This document shows, one piece after another, positions 17,670 through 25,689 of a DNA stretch of 64,000 nt. The stretch covers positions 124,001 to 188,000 of the forward strand of contig SVJU01000001.1 in assembly GCA_015068825.1 (NCBI GenBank), read 5' to 3'. A program made the position numbers and the translations under genes. This DNA comes from Oscillospiraceae bacterium. GTDB taxonomy: Bacteria; Bacillota; Clostridia; UMGS1810. Under the pieces are notes generated by a model, which saw only the letters and a list, made by a program, of their open reading frames with translations, was not told where the DNA came from and made no database searches. The stretch's first letter is position 1. Every line of letters starts with the position of its first letter.

Positions 17670-18494
17670 ATGAAATTCGGAACACTGACACATATTACAA
17701 ATTTAGATGATTGCGATAAAAAGTTTAAACGCCTTAAAGACCTTGGATTTGAAGCTTGTCAGCTTGTATATAAGCCCGATGTTTATACACAGGAGGCTGC
17801 AAAAATTATAAGAGAAAGCGCAGATAAATATGGTATTGATATTTCTGCTCAGTTTGCAGGCTTTAAAGATACTGAAACAATCTGGTATGATATTCGTTAT
17901 GCATACAAAACACTTGGTGTAGGCGCACCTTCTTATCGTATGGAAAGAATTAAATATATAAAAAGCGCTATTGATTTTGCATCATGGGCAGGCATTGAAG
18001 ATATTGTTATACACGCAGGCTTTATTCCAAACGATTTAATGTCAGAAGACTATGCCAATATGCTTGTAGCGGTTGAAACACTTGCAAGATACTGTAAAAC
18101 AAAAAATATGAATCTTTTACTTGAAACAGGTACCGAAGCTCCGATTGTGCTTTTAAGTCTTATAAACGATTTAGACAGCGACAATGTTTATATAAACTTT
18201 GATCCTGCAAACATTTTAATGTACGGCTACGGAAACCCTGTTGATGCCCTTTGCGTATTTGGTAAATATGTGAGAAATATGCACGGTAAAGACGGAATGC
18301 TTCCAATAGACCCACACCGTGTAGGTAAAGAAACACCTGTTGGCAAAGGTATGGTTGACTTTCCAAAAGTATTCCAGAAATTTAAAGAACTTGGCTACGA
18401 CAGATATGTTGTAATTGAAAGAGAAATTGAAGAGGGCGAAGATAGGCAAAGAGATATTTTAAATGCCAGAGATTATTTAAAATCATTATGCTGA
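17670..18494 (+). CDS. Sugar phosphate isomerase/epimerase (xylose-isomerase-like TIM barrel)
   Basis: The 274-residue single-domain TIM barrel carries metal-ligand segments DIVIHAGFIP (about 110), LLLETGTEAP (about 150), YINFDPANILMYG (about 175) and RNMHGKDGM (about 200), ending with VVIEREI. This is the AP-endonuclease-2/IolE-like group of sugar isomerases and epimerases. Last gene of the nagA operon, it probably isomerises an operon intermediate. A strong terminator follows after six bases. Confidence 0.9.
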   Translation: MKFGTLTHITNLDDCDKKFKRLKDLGFEACQLVYKPDVYTQEAAKIIRESADKYGIDISAQFAGFKDTETIWYDIRYAYKTLGVGAPSYRMERIKYIKSAIDFASWAGIEDIVIHAGFIPNDLMSEDYANMLVAVETLARYCKTKNMNLLLETGTEAPIVLLSLINDLDSDNVYINFDPANILMYGYGNPVDALCVFGKYVRNMHGKDGMLPIDPHRVGKETPVGKGMVDFPKVFQKFKELGYDRYVVIEREIEEGEDRQRDILNARDYLKSLC

Positions 18495-18500
18495 CAAATA

Positions 18501-18532
18501 AAAGGTGGATGATTAATCATCCACCTTTTTGT
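18501..18532. terminator. Terminator between nagA operon and GH78 gene
   Basis: AAAGGTGGATGATT (18501-18514) pairs with its complement at 18515-18528 and is followed by T residues. It lies between convergent operons. Confidence 0.9.
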
Positions 18533-20434
18533 TTATTTAAGTATATTAAAATAGTATATTGGAATTGCGCTCCAACCATGGCAAAGACTGCCCGCGTTAG
18601 AAAATGCCTTATCGCCGTCAATGGTTTCCCATACTGTTGTAGAGCCAAAGCAGAGCATTTTTTTATAATTTTGGCGAATTTCATTAATTATGCAAGCTTT
18701 ATACTTTTCTAAGTTGACATCTATAAGAGCATCATACTTAAATGTTTTCATACTGAGTGAGCAAGGCTCAAGCTCATCTTTTGCAAGCTTTTTAGCAATT
18801 ATTTCCTTTTGGTTATTATCTGCAATGCCAGATATAACCGCAAAGCTGTTTGCAAGCTCTGTTGGTTTTTCGTCTTTAATAGATATAAAAAACATACCTG
18901 TTTGTTTGTTTGAAAATCTTTCTTTTGCATTTTTAATAATTGTATCGGCAATGTCATTAAAATCATTTTTATTCCCAAGCTTATCGCAAATAAACGAAAA
19001 TGCCTTTAAAGCCATAACAAATATAGCGTTAATCATAAAATCTGTTTTGCTCTCGTTATTTGAATTACCACTTGCATATAAAGACCAGTCGTAAAAATTC
19101 CAGTAATTGCCTTCAAAAAGCATAACTAATCCATCTTTCATATTAGCCTTAAATACCGATAAAATGCTGCAAAGCTTATCAAAAACCTCTCTTGCAAGCG
19201 ATAAATCACCGCTATGCTCAATATATTCCTTAACCGCAATAACATAATAAAGAGAAAAAGATGGAATGGTAATAGGGTCACCGCTTGGAAAACAGATGGA
19301 TAAAAGGTTATCATCTCTTTTATCTTTGCTCATTAAAAGAAGATTTGCACGAGCATAATTAAAATTTTTATCTTTGAAAGCATAGTATCCTGTAAGCATC
19401 TGATTTCTTGAATCAAAAGCATAAAGTGCCTGTTCCCTCCACGGACAATCAACATAATGCTCGAGCATACAAAGTTTTAAAGTTTCAACGCAGATTTCGT
19501 ATATTTTTTTATCTTCATCGCAAAGAGGTGGCATTACACTGTCGCTGACAGGATATATAGTCGGTATAATTCCTACAAAATCAATCTTTATATCACTTTC
19601 GCACTCAATTTCTATATAACGGCATGCAAGACGCAGCATATAGTTTGTGTAATGGTTTTCGCCTTTTTTTGCAATATAGTCAAAGCTAAAATCACGAGGG
19701 CCTATTTTTCGTTTAACATGGCCATTTTCAAGAATTTCGCCAAAAGCAATGTTTATATTCTGTACCTTGTCAGAAAATAAAGAAAATGTGCAAAGCCCTA
19801 CAATTTCTTTTCCAAAATCAACAATATAAGTGTTGTCACTTTTTGTTACTTTTCCTTTTACTGTATCTTTAGCTATAAGCTTTTTGTTTGGTCTTTCAAA
19901 AAAATCCTTTTTAGGCTGTGTAATATATGATTTTGAAAAACCATTGTATTTGCCAAAAATCCACAAATCTTCTTTGCTTGCATCGTATTTAAAGCTATAA
20001 CCAAATTGTGGACTTATTTTATGTATCTTGTCACCACTTTCGTAAGCAAGGCTTTTTCGGGAAGGTGTATCAGGTGTGCTTTTTGATAAAATGCCATCAT
20101 CATTTACAATTTCATAAATAAGTCCGGGGTTTTTTGTAAAATATCTTTTTCCGCTTTTTGACCAGTACCACACTAATATACATATAGTGTTTTCACCTTT
20201 TTGAAGCATGCTTGTAATGTCTATTTTGTCGTATACCTTATAGTGCTCAAAATCCTGATACTGATTACTTGAAATGTACTTTCCGTTTATAAAAACGGTG
20301 TAATCTCCGCATACAGAAATATTTAAATATGTATTTTTGTTTTCCCAATAAAAAACATCGTAAAATTCACAGTATTCATTTTCATCATAATCCATACTGT
20401 GCCATATCCAATCAGATTTTTTAAAAATTTCCAT
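18533..20434 (-). CDS. GH78-type alpha-L-rhamnosidase-like enzyme
   Basis: The 633-residue protein has N-terminal beta-sandwich modules (residues about 1-280, with GDYTVFINGKYI) and a C-terminal (alpha/alpha)6 barrel. The segment HYVDCPWREQALYAFDSRNQ (about 315-335) is the DCPxRE signature of GH78, with the catalytic acids in WRE and DSR. It would release terminal L-rhamnose or a similar deoxy-sugar. There is no signal peptide, so it acts in the cytoplasm on imported oligosaccharides. RBS AAGGCGG precedes ATG. It is second in a two-gene operon, 22 bp after the GH106-like gene. It is shorter than typical GH78 enzymes (800-1000 aa). Confidence 0.83.
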   Translation of the reverse strand: MEIFKKSDWIWHSMDYDENEYCEFYDVFYWENKNTYLNISVCGDYTVFINGKYISSNQYQDFEHYKVYDKIDITSMLQKGENTICILVWYWSKSGKRYFTKNPGLIYEIVNDDGILSKSTPDTPSRKSLAYESGDKIHKISPQFGYSFKYDASKEDLWIFGKYNGFSKSYITQPKKDFFERPNKKLIAKDTVKGKVTKSDNTYIVDFGKEIVGLCTFSLFSDKVQNINIAFGEILENGHVKRKIGPRDFSFDYIAKKGENHYTNYMLRLACRYIEIECESDIKIDFVGIIPTIYPVSDSVMPPLCDEDKKIYEICVETLKLCMLEHYVDCPWREQALYAFDSRNQMLTGYYAFKDKNFNYARANLLLMSKDKRDDNLLSICFPSGDPITIPSFSLYYVIAVKEYIEHSGDLSLAREVFDKLCSILSVFKANMKDGLVMLFEGNYWNFYDWSLYASGNSNNESKTDFMINAIFVMALKAFSFICDKLGNKNDFNDIADTIIKNAKERFSNKQTGMFFISIKDEKPTELANSFAVISGIADNNQKEIIAKKLAKDELEPCSLSMKTFKYDALIDVNLEKYKACIINEIRQNYKKMLCFGSTTVWETIDGDKAFSNAGSLCHGWSAIPIYYFNILK

Positions 20435-20456
20435 TTACATTCCGCCTTTGATTTAA

Positions 20457-22763
20457 TTATAAAACAAAGCTTATGCTTTCAAAGCCGAATTTAACTTCGC
20501 TGTCGGGTGGTGTGGCTTTAAGTCCTGCATTGTTTATGCTTACCTTGTCATAGTATTTTAAATCACCAAATATTGGCGCAATACTTGAATATTGAACAAT
20601 TTTAATGTTTACAGTTTTATTCCATAAAGCGCTGTCTATATCAAAAATAAAAGGATGGCATATTTTTTCATCTACAAGGTTATTATTGATATAAAGACTT
20701 GTGTATAAATCAGCCGTTTTAAGTTCAAGTTTTTTTACACCTTTTGGAATTTTTATATCAGCACAAAATTCGACCTTTCCAAAATCCGAAACAACATCTT
20801 TTGCAATAGCTTTTTTCTTTCTTTGATTCAATATAACTTCGCATACATCTGTGGGATTGAATTTGTGTGAAAAATCTCCTGAAACAAATACACTTGGCAT
20901 GTATTTGTAGTCATCGTCTGATTTTATTGTGTATGTGCCTTTTTTCAGTAAGATTTCGTCTGATGTTCCATAAAGATTTTTAATACCTCTTGAAAGAAGG
21001 TTGTTATTTATATTTGTGCATACAATTTTGCTATTGTCAATGTATGCTTTTACACCATTTCGGATAGCAAAAAATACTTTTGTATCCTCCATACAACAAA
21101 GTTTTGCCTCTTTTTGGTCGTTTAAATACATAAGTCGTACCATATTGTTGTTAAGATAATTAACTTCAAATTCTGCATCAATAGCTTCTTTTTTTACATC
21201 CAAAGAATAGTTTTTATAATATTCATTTGTGATAATCTGATACTTATCTATCCACATTTTTTTGCCAAGTATGTTATAAAAATCAGCTTTTGCATAAAGG
21301 TTGAGAATTAAAAAACTATCGTCATTGAACTTTCGTACAAAAAATCCTTCTGGAATATTGCCATTTATGTCGGTGATAATTTTTTCATTATCTATTAGTT
21401 TGCATATATCATCTGCTTTTTTATATGTTATACCTTTGTATATGTATTCAAAATCATTGGCAAACTCTATAACAGAAATGTCTTCTCCTGGTTCATCTGT
21501 ATCCAGAAACTTCCATTGTACCTGATTTTTTGTAAGAGTGTTAATAATGTAATAAAATGGCTGAATATTAATTTTTTCGTGAGTTTTTTCTGTGCATATT
21601 TTAGTGGGATATCTCACATAAACATCAGGTTTATAATCCTTTTTTGCATATTCTGAGCAGATTTCTGCCTCTTTTGCCAGAAGTTTCATTCCGCAAAAAT
21701 CTGGCTGGTCATCGGTAAAGGTATTAAAATAGCTTTTTATTTTAAAGTTTCCTCTCATATCAAAATGCGATATGGCAAGAAAATAATTATTTATTTTATG
21801 ACAGGCAGCAAAATAAAGCATACATTTCTTTTTGGCAAAAGACATATCACATGGGCCTACTGCAAAAAGCTCCGCCATTGCACCATTTTCGCCGCTTGCA
21901 TACTCGGCTGTTCCAAAAAGGTTAAATATTGTTTCAGCTTCAAAGTTTGTGCGTATTTCGTCTATTCCCGGCATACCAAATGATGATAAATTCTTTAAAA
22001 GATTTCCGTTTCGGCGTATTGCCCAGAATGGCTCGTGGTCGTCCATAAGATGCCCTGTCATTATGATGTTGTGATTTTTACACCAGTTTTTAATTTTGCT
22101 TATGTAGCACTTGTTAAATCTGTCACCTACAATTTTGGTTGTTATTTTATATATATCTTTATATCCGCTATAAACATCTTCCATAAAATTACGGCCTGTG
22201 TATTCAGTATAATCTTTTTCCATTTCTTTTGAATATACAACTGAATTTTCGGGTTTCCAGTATGAAAGGGCGGGCTCGTCAGTAAACATACCTTTTATAA
22301 CATTTCCAAAATATTTACCAAATTTTTCGTAATATTTTTCGTGCGTTGCTTTTATAAATAAATCTACTGCTTCATCTAAGATAAGATTGGGAAAGTACTG
22401 CACGCCAAAAGTATGGTTTGAATCGGATTGCGCGCTTATAATTTTGCCTGTGTTTTCGCCCGAGGTATATATGTATTTTAAACGAAATTCATCAATGGCT
22501 GTAACCAAACCGTTTGCGTTACCCGACGGAAAATTAAACTCATCGTAAAGCCATATATTCATATCAAGCTTTTTTGCATTTGTTATAAAATATCCGATTG
22601 TTTCAAACCATTCGTCGCTTAAATATTCAAGCTCGCATCCTGCCCGCGGGTACAGCATAGCCTGGTTGATTCCGTTTTCTTTAAGAGAGTTCATATACTC
22701 AAAGATTTGCTTGTCTTTCGGCTTTCCTGTAATGGCACACATCACTATAAGCGGATTTTCCAT
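20457..22763 (-). CDS. GH106-like glycoside hydrolase (probable rhamnosidase)
   Basis: The 768-residue protein opens with a TIM-barrel region carrying WLYDEFNFPSGNANG and MFTDEPALSYW, then GHLMDDHEPFWAIRRNGN and a MPGIDEI segment, a pattern shared with GH106 and related GH-A-like rhamnosidases. The C-terminal half is beta-sandwich with LYINNNLVDEK. I chose ATG at 22763: it has GGAAGGAA upstream, and the alternative TTG at 22814 lies upstream of the -10 box. No signal peptide. It is first in the operon with the GH78 gene under a promoter preceded by the shared 44-bp operator. Exact GH family is moderately sure. Confidence 0.68.
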   Translation of the reverse strand: MENPLIVMCAITGKPKDKQIFEYMNSLKENGINQAMLYPRAGCELEYLSDEWFETIGYFITNAKKLDMNIWLYDEFNFPSGNANGLVTAIDEFRLKYIYTSGENTGKIISAQSDSNHTFGVQYFPNLILDEAVDLFIKATHEKYYEKFGKYFGNVIKGMFTDEPALSYWKPENSVVYSKEMEKDYTEYTGRNFMEDVYSGYKDIYKITTKIVGDRFNKCYISKIKNWCKNHNIIMTGHLMDDHEPFWAIRRNGNLLKNLSSFGMPGIDEIRTNFEAETIFNLFGTAEYASGENGAMAELFAVGPCDMSFAKKKCMLYFAACHKINNYFLAISHFDMRGNFKIKSYFNTFTDDQPDFCGMKLLAKEAEICSEYAKKDYKPDVYVRYPTKICTEKTHEKINIQPFYYIINTLTKNQVQWKFLDTDEPGEDISVIEFANDFEYIYKGITYKKADDICKLIDNEKIITDINGNIPEGFFVRKFNDDSFLILNLYAKADFYNILGKKMWIDKYQIITNEYYKNYSLDVKKEAIDAEFEVNYLNNNMVRLMYLNDQKEAKLCCMEDTKVFFAIRNGVKAYIDNSKIVCTNINNNLLSRGIKNLYGTSDEILLKKGTYTIKSDDDYKYMPSVFVSGDFSHKFNPTDVCEVILNQRKKKAIAKDVVSDFGKVEFCADIKIPKGVKKLELKTADLYTSLYINNNLVDEKICHPFIFDIDSALWNKTVNIKIVQYSSIAPIFGDLKYYDKVSINNAGLKATPPDSEVKFGFESISFVL

Positions 22764-22804
22764 ATAAAACTCAAGTTCCTTCCATAATATATTTCTTACA
22801 ATAG

Positions 22805-22833
22805 ATTTTATCAAGTAATTTTAATACTTTCAA
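22805..22833 (-). promoter_or_regulatory. Sigma-A promoter of the GH106-like/GH78 operon
   Basis: On the minus strand, TTGAAA (22833-22828) and TAAAAT (22810-22805) have a 17-bp spacer. The operator copy ends 15 bp upstream of -35, nearly the same geometry as at the FAD oxidoreductase promoter. Confidence 0.8.
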
Positions 22834-22848
22834 GTTTTTAAAAAATTT

Positions 22849-22892
22849 TGTCTTTTTTATCCCCATTTTAGTCTTGAATGTCACCTTGAAAT
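22849..22892 (-). promoter_or_regulatory. AraC-type operator, copy 2 (44 bp)
   Basis: This copy is 39/44 identical to 13534-13577 and keeps both AAGAC direct repeats at 21-bp spacing. Unlike copy 1 it lies in non-coding DNA, so the conservation is not due to coding constraint. Confidence 0.75.
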
Positions 22893-22970
22893 AATTTTTT
22901 GTTAAGGTATAATTTTATTATAATGAGAGTAGCATGGCGATAGTTTAATTATAAAAAAAGGAGGAGTAAT

Positions 22971-24101
22971 ATGCGAAGGGGTTTTAAAATTGTTTCTTTG
23001 CTGCTGTGTTTTATTCTTTTGTTTGATTTGCCCATGTTTGTTATGGCACAGAATGAAGATAATAAAAACACTGCTTATGTAATATTGGGTGATGATTTGC
23101 AGCTTACTAATGTTACGCAGGTGAGTATGGGAACAAGCAGCACAATAACAACTGCAGAAAAGGGTGGCAAAAAAGGATGGCAATTAAATTCTGCAAGTAC
23201 AACGGGAGCATATCTTAATATTGATTTGCCCGACTCATTTTCAAATACAAAAACAGAAGGTACAGAATATGTTGTTGAGGTAGACTATTTTGACACAGAA
23301 AAAGCTGTTTTTTGTTTGAAGTATGATGCGATTTTAAATCCGGTAAAAGAAGCAGACCTTGTTTATCTTGGAACGAGTCAAACCTGGAAAACAGCAAGTT
23401 TTGTTCTTGATGATGCTTATTTTGGAAACAGAATGGAAGGCAGCGATTTAAGAATTTGCGTAAGAAGTGACAAAATAAAAAGGTCAAGCGGAAATGTTGT
23501 TATTTCAAAGGTAACAATCAAAAAATATCCAAAAAAACATCCTGTTCTTGTTACAGAAATAAAAACAGAAGAAGTCGGAAATATTTTTGGAAACGGTGAA
23601 GACAAAAAATTTAATGTCACATTTGTAAATAACTCAAACGAAACAAGACGTGATGAACGTATGGAAAATGCAAAAAGAAGACTTTCAGAACTTGCAGAAT
23701 ATGCCAATACGTTAGGTCTTACCATTGCAGTTGAAACACTTCCAAGACTTTGCCTTGGAAACTCAACAGATGAAATGGAAGAACTTATGAAAGCAAACGA
23801 TAAATTAAGAATTTGCTTTGATGTAAATCATATTAAGCTTGGTACGCAAAAAGAATTTCTCGAAAGACTTGGCGACAAAATTGTAACACTTCATATATCT
23901 GACTATATTATTACCGATGACCATTTCCTTCCATTTGAAGGTAATATGGACTGGAAAGAATTTATAATCGCACTTGATAATGCAAATTATAACGGAGTAT
24001 TTATGTATGAAGCGGGTCTTATGACAAAAGACGGAACCGATATTATGCGTGATGCTAAAATTTATTATGACCTGCATAAAAAAATAGAAGATTTAAAATA
24101 A
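22971..24101 (+). CDS. Chimeric ORF: secreted beta-domain joined to C-terminal half of a sugar epimerase
   Basis: The frame encodes 376 residues behind a strong RBS (AAGGAGGAG). Residues 1-26 are a signal peptide ending near VMA-Q. Residues about 27-210 look like an extracellular beta-sandwich (galactose-binding-like). From about residue 226 (ETRRDERMENAKRRLSELA) the protein becomes the C-terminal half of a xylose-isomerase-like TIM barrel, with VETLPR, CFDVNHIKLG, VTLHISDY and FMYEAG. A half barrel without strands 1-4 should not be active, and an epimerase is normally cytoplasmic. The join, near base 23645, therefore looks like a deletion fusion or an assembly join. The frame is intact and may be expressed. 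Confidence 0.7.
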   Translation: MRRGFKIVSLLLCFILLFDLPMFVMAQNEDNKNTAYVILGDDLQLTNVTQVSMGTSSTITTAEKGGKKGWQLNSASTTGAYLNIDLPDSFSNTKTEGTEYVVEVDYFDTEKAVFCLKYDAILNPVKEADLVYLGTSQTWKTASFVLDDAYFGNRMEGSDLRICVRSDKIKRSSGNVVISKVTIKKYPKKHPVLVTEIKTEEVGNIFGNGEDKKFNVTFVNNSNETRRDERMENAKRRLSELAEYANTLGLTIAVETLPRLCLGNSTDEMEELMKANDKLRICFDVNHIKLGTQKEFLERLGDKIVTLHISDYIITDDHFLPFEGNMDWKEFIIALDNANYNGVFMYEAGLMTKDGTDIMRDAKIYYDLHKKIEDLK

Positions 24102-24121
24102 AAAAGGCCCCCATATTGATA

Positions 24122-24154
24122 TACACCCCAAAAGTTAGACACTTTTGGGGTGTA
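24122..24154. repeat. Palindrome resembling abutted IS3-family ends
   Basis: TACACCCCAAAAGT (24122-24135), a 5-base TAGAC spacer and the exact complement ACTTTTGGGGTGTA (24141-24154) form a perfect 14-bp inverted repeat. The arm plus spacer (ACACCCCAAAAGTTAGAC) resembles terminal repeats of IS3/IS150-type elements. No transposase is present. It sits inside a terminator-like stretch (A-rich 24101 side, T-run 24171-24177) between convergent genes. Confidence 0.5.
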
Positions 24155-24178
24155 CATTAATTAAGGCTCTTTTTTTAT

Positions 24179-24686
24179 TTATTTGCAAAAACCTGTTCCT
24201 GTTTTTGATTTGTGATTAAATTTGTCTTCTAAAAGTCGCAATGCTTCACCGAATCGCTGATAGTGAACAATTTCTCTTGCACGAAGAAATTTTATTGCAT
24301 CGTTTACATCAGGATCGTCAGATAAGCGAAGAATGTTATCATAAGTTGCTCTTGCTTTCTGCTCTGCTGCTAAGTCTTCGTTTAAATCTGCAATCGGGTC
24401 ACCCGATACTGCAATAGAAAAAGCATTAAATGGTGAACCATTTGAATTAGCAGGATATACACCAGTTGCGTGATTTATAAAATAATCACCAAATCCAGAA
24501 TTTTTAACAATGTCTGAATTTAAATCTCTTGTCAGCTGATAAACAATTGCACCAACCATTTCAAGATGGGCAAGTTCTTCTGTACCTATATCATTAAGAA
24601 TACCTTTTGTTTCAGCTGTTGGCATAGTGTATCTTTGAGAAAGATATCTTAGTGATGCACCTAATTCGCCGTCAGGTCCGCCGTAC
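24179..24686 (-). pseudogene. cotJC: cotJC 3' segment: manganese-catalase spore-coat protein, interrupted
   Basis: This piece encodes 165 residues from PDGELGASL to the C-terminus GTGFCK. It keeps the di-manganese ligands of the family: Glu of PDGELG, GTEELAHLEM (ExxH), the Glu in DLAAEQKAR and REIVHYQRF. It has no start region: the nearest in-frame ATG/TTG (24688-24691) has no RBS. The missing N-terminus (31 codons ending in AQYGG) lies 15.5 kb away at 40248-40156, just after cotJB. Joining the two at the shared 10-bp TCCGCCGTAC (24677-24686) gives an unbroken 196-codon gene, the usual CotJC length. CotJC is a mother-cell-made coat enzyme that removes peroxide. Confidence 0.93.
24677..24686 (-). 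other. Left attachment core of the cotJC element
   Basis: TCCGCCGTAC on the plus strand; on the cotJC strand it encodes the Tyr-Gly-Gly codons. It is identical to 40156-40165 and in the same orientation. Flanking bases diverge at once on both sides. Confidence 0.88.
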
Positions 24687-24754
24687 ATCAAAATATTAAA
24701 ATAAATGTATAAATGAAAATGTTGATTTTTTTGACAACAATGCTATTTTTAAGG

Positions 24755-24798
24755 TTTGCATAGGGTGGATAAAAGTTCTACCTATGCAAATTTTTTTT
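24755..24798 (+). terminator. Intrinsic terminator near left end of the element
   Basis: TTTGCATAGG (24755-24764) pairs with CCTATGCAAA (24781-24790), followed by eight T residues. No plus-strand gene precedes it in the integrated form; in the excised circle it would lie downstream of the recombinase gene. Confidence 0.8.
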
Positions 24799-24851
24799 GC
24801 AAAGGTATAATAATGATACAATAAAATTTTTATAAGGAAAGGTGAAATATT

Positions 24852-25478
24852 ATGAAATTAACAAAAAGACTTATATTGACAGTACTTATTTTAGCCATTT
24901 TTACTTCTTGTTTTTCAGGATGCAAAAAAGATGCTGAAGTTAGCACAGATGCACTTGAAGTTGTTACAATCTGGGGCAATGGCGCAGGAGTAAATGTTGA
25001 TGCTAAAATTGCTCAGGAATATAACGAAACAATAGGAAAAGAAAAAGGTGTTAAAATTGATTTTCAGGCAAAAGAGGGAGATGTTTCTCAGCAGATTTCG
25101 ATTGCGCTTCAGTCAGGAAATGCACCCGATCTTTTTGGTGGCGGTAAAATAAAAGAGTTTTCTCAAAAAGGATATATTGCGCCTATTTCAAAATTTAAAG
25201 GCGGTAAAGAATTTGTTGATAACGCAGTTAAACACGGCAGTGCTTATTCTGAAGATGTTAATGTGTCGGGAAATGAGGCTTATACTGTATCTTTGAGCGT
25301 TCTTACATTTGGGCTTGTTTATAACAAAGATATGTTTAAGGCAGCTGGTATTGTTGACGAAAACGGTGAAGCTACTCCTCCTAAAACATGGGATGAGCTA
25401 AGAGAATATGCAAAAAAACTTACAGATAAATCAAAAAGACAGTATGGTATAATTCTTCCTTTAAAATGGTCAGGCTGA
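24852..25478 (+). pseudogene. Sugar ABC transporter substrate-binding lipoprotein, truncated
   Basis: The 208-residue frame begins with a lipoprotein signal (basic start, hydrophobic core, lipobox FSGC at about residue 25). It continues as a family-1 extracellular solute-binding protein (VVTIWGNGAG, SGNAPDLFGGG, GLVYNKDMFKAAGI, PKTWDELREYAKKL). It stops abruptly at LKWSG, where complete members continue to about 420-450 residues. The DNA after the stop belongs to a different gene in another frame. No permease genes follow. The truncation removes the second lobe, so sugar binding is not expected. Confidence 0.88.
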
Positions 25479-25689
25479 GTCATTCACAAAGATTGAAAAT
25501 GTAGAATCATCTGAATATTTTGATTTAGGTAAAGATGCACCTTGTAATCCAGGAGTTGCAACACTTTATGTTTTAGGTAAGGTAAATGGACACACAGGAA
25601 TGTTCAGAAGTACAGATTTTGGTAAAACATGGGTTGAAATAAGTGATTTTAACGAACACTCACTTTGGAATTCTATTAAGTTCTTCTAA
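25474..25689 (+). pseudogene. Fragment of a GH74-like enzyme (Asp-box repeat)
   Basis: In the frame beginning GAG at 25477, about 70 codons read as SFTKIENVESSEYFDLGK, then PALYV-like ATLYVLGKVNG, then GMFRSTDFGKTWVEIS, ending at TAA 25687-25689. STDFGKTW is an Asp-box (SxDxGxTW), and the spacing and wording match the C-terminal propeller of GH74 xyloglucanases. There is no start, and both ends are joined to unrelated sequence. It is a scrap left between the truncated binding protein and the Gly-rich protein. Confidence 0.75.

Noticed and set aside
22764-22814. Upstream TTG start giving the GH106-like protein 17 more residues
   Set aside because: The TTG lies upstream of the -10 box of the promoter, and a good RBS serves the ATG at 22763.
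25643-25672. GTG at 25643 as a true start of the Gly/Ser-rich protein
   Set aside because: It has no RBS, and the bases belong to the GH74 fragment in another frame. The protein's real 5' end is missing.
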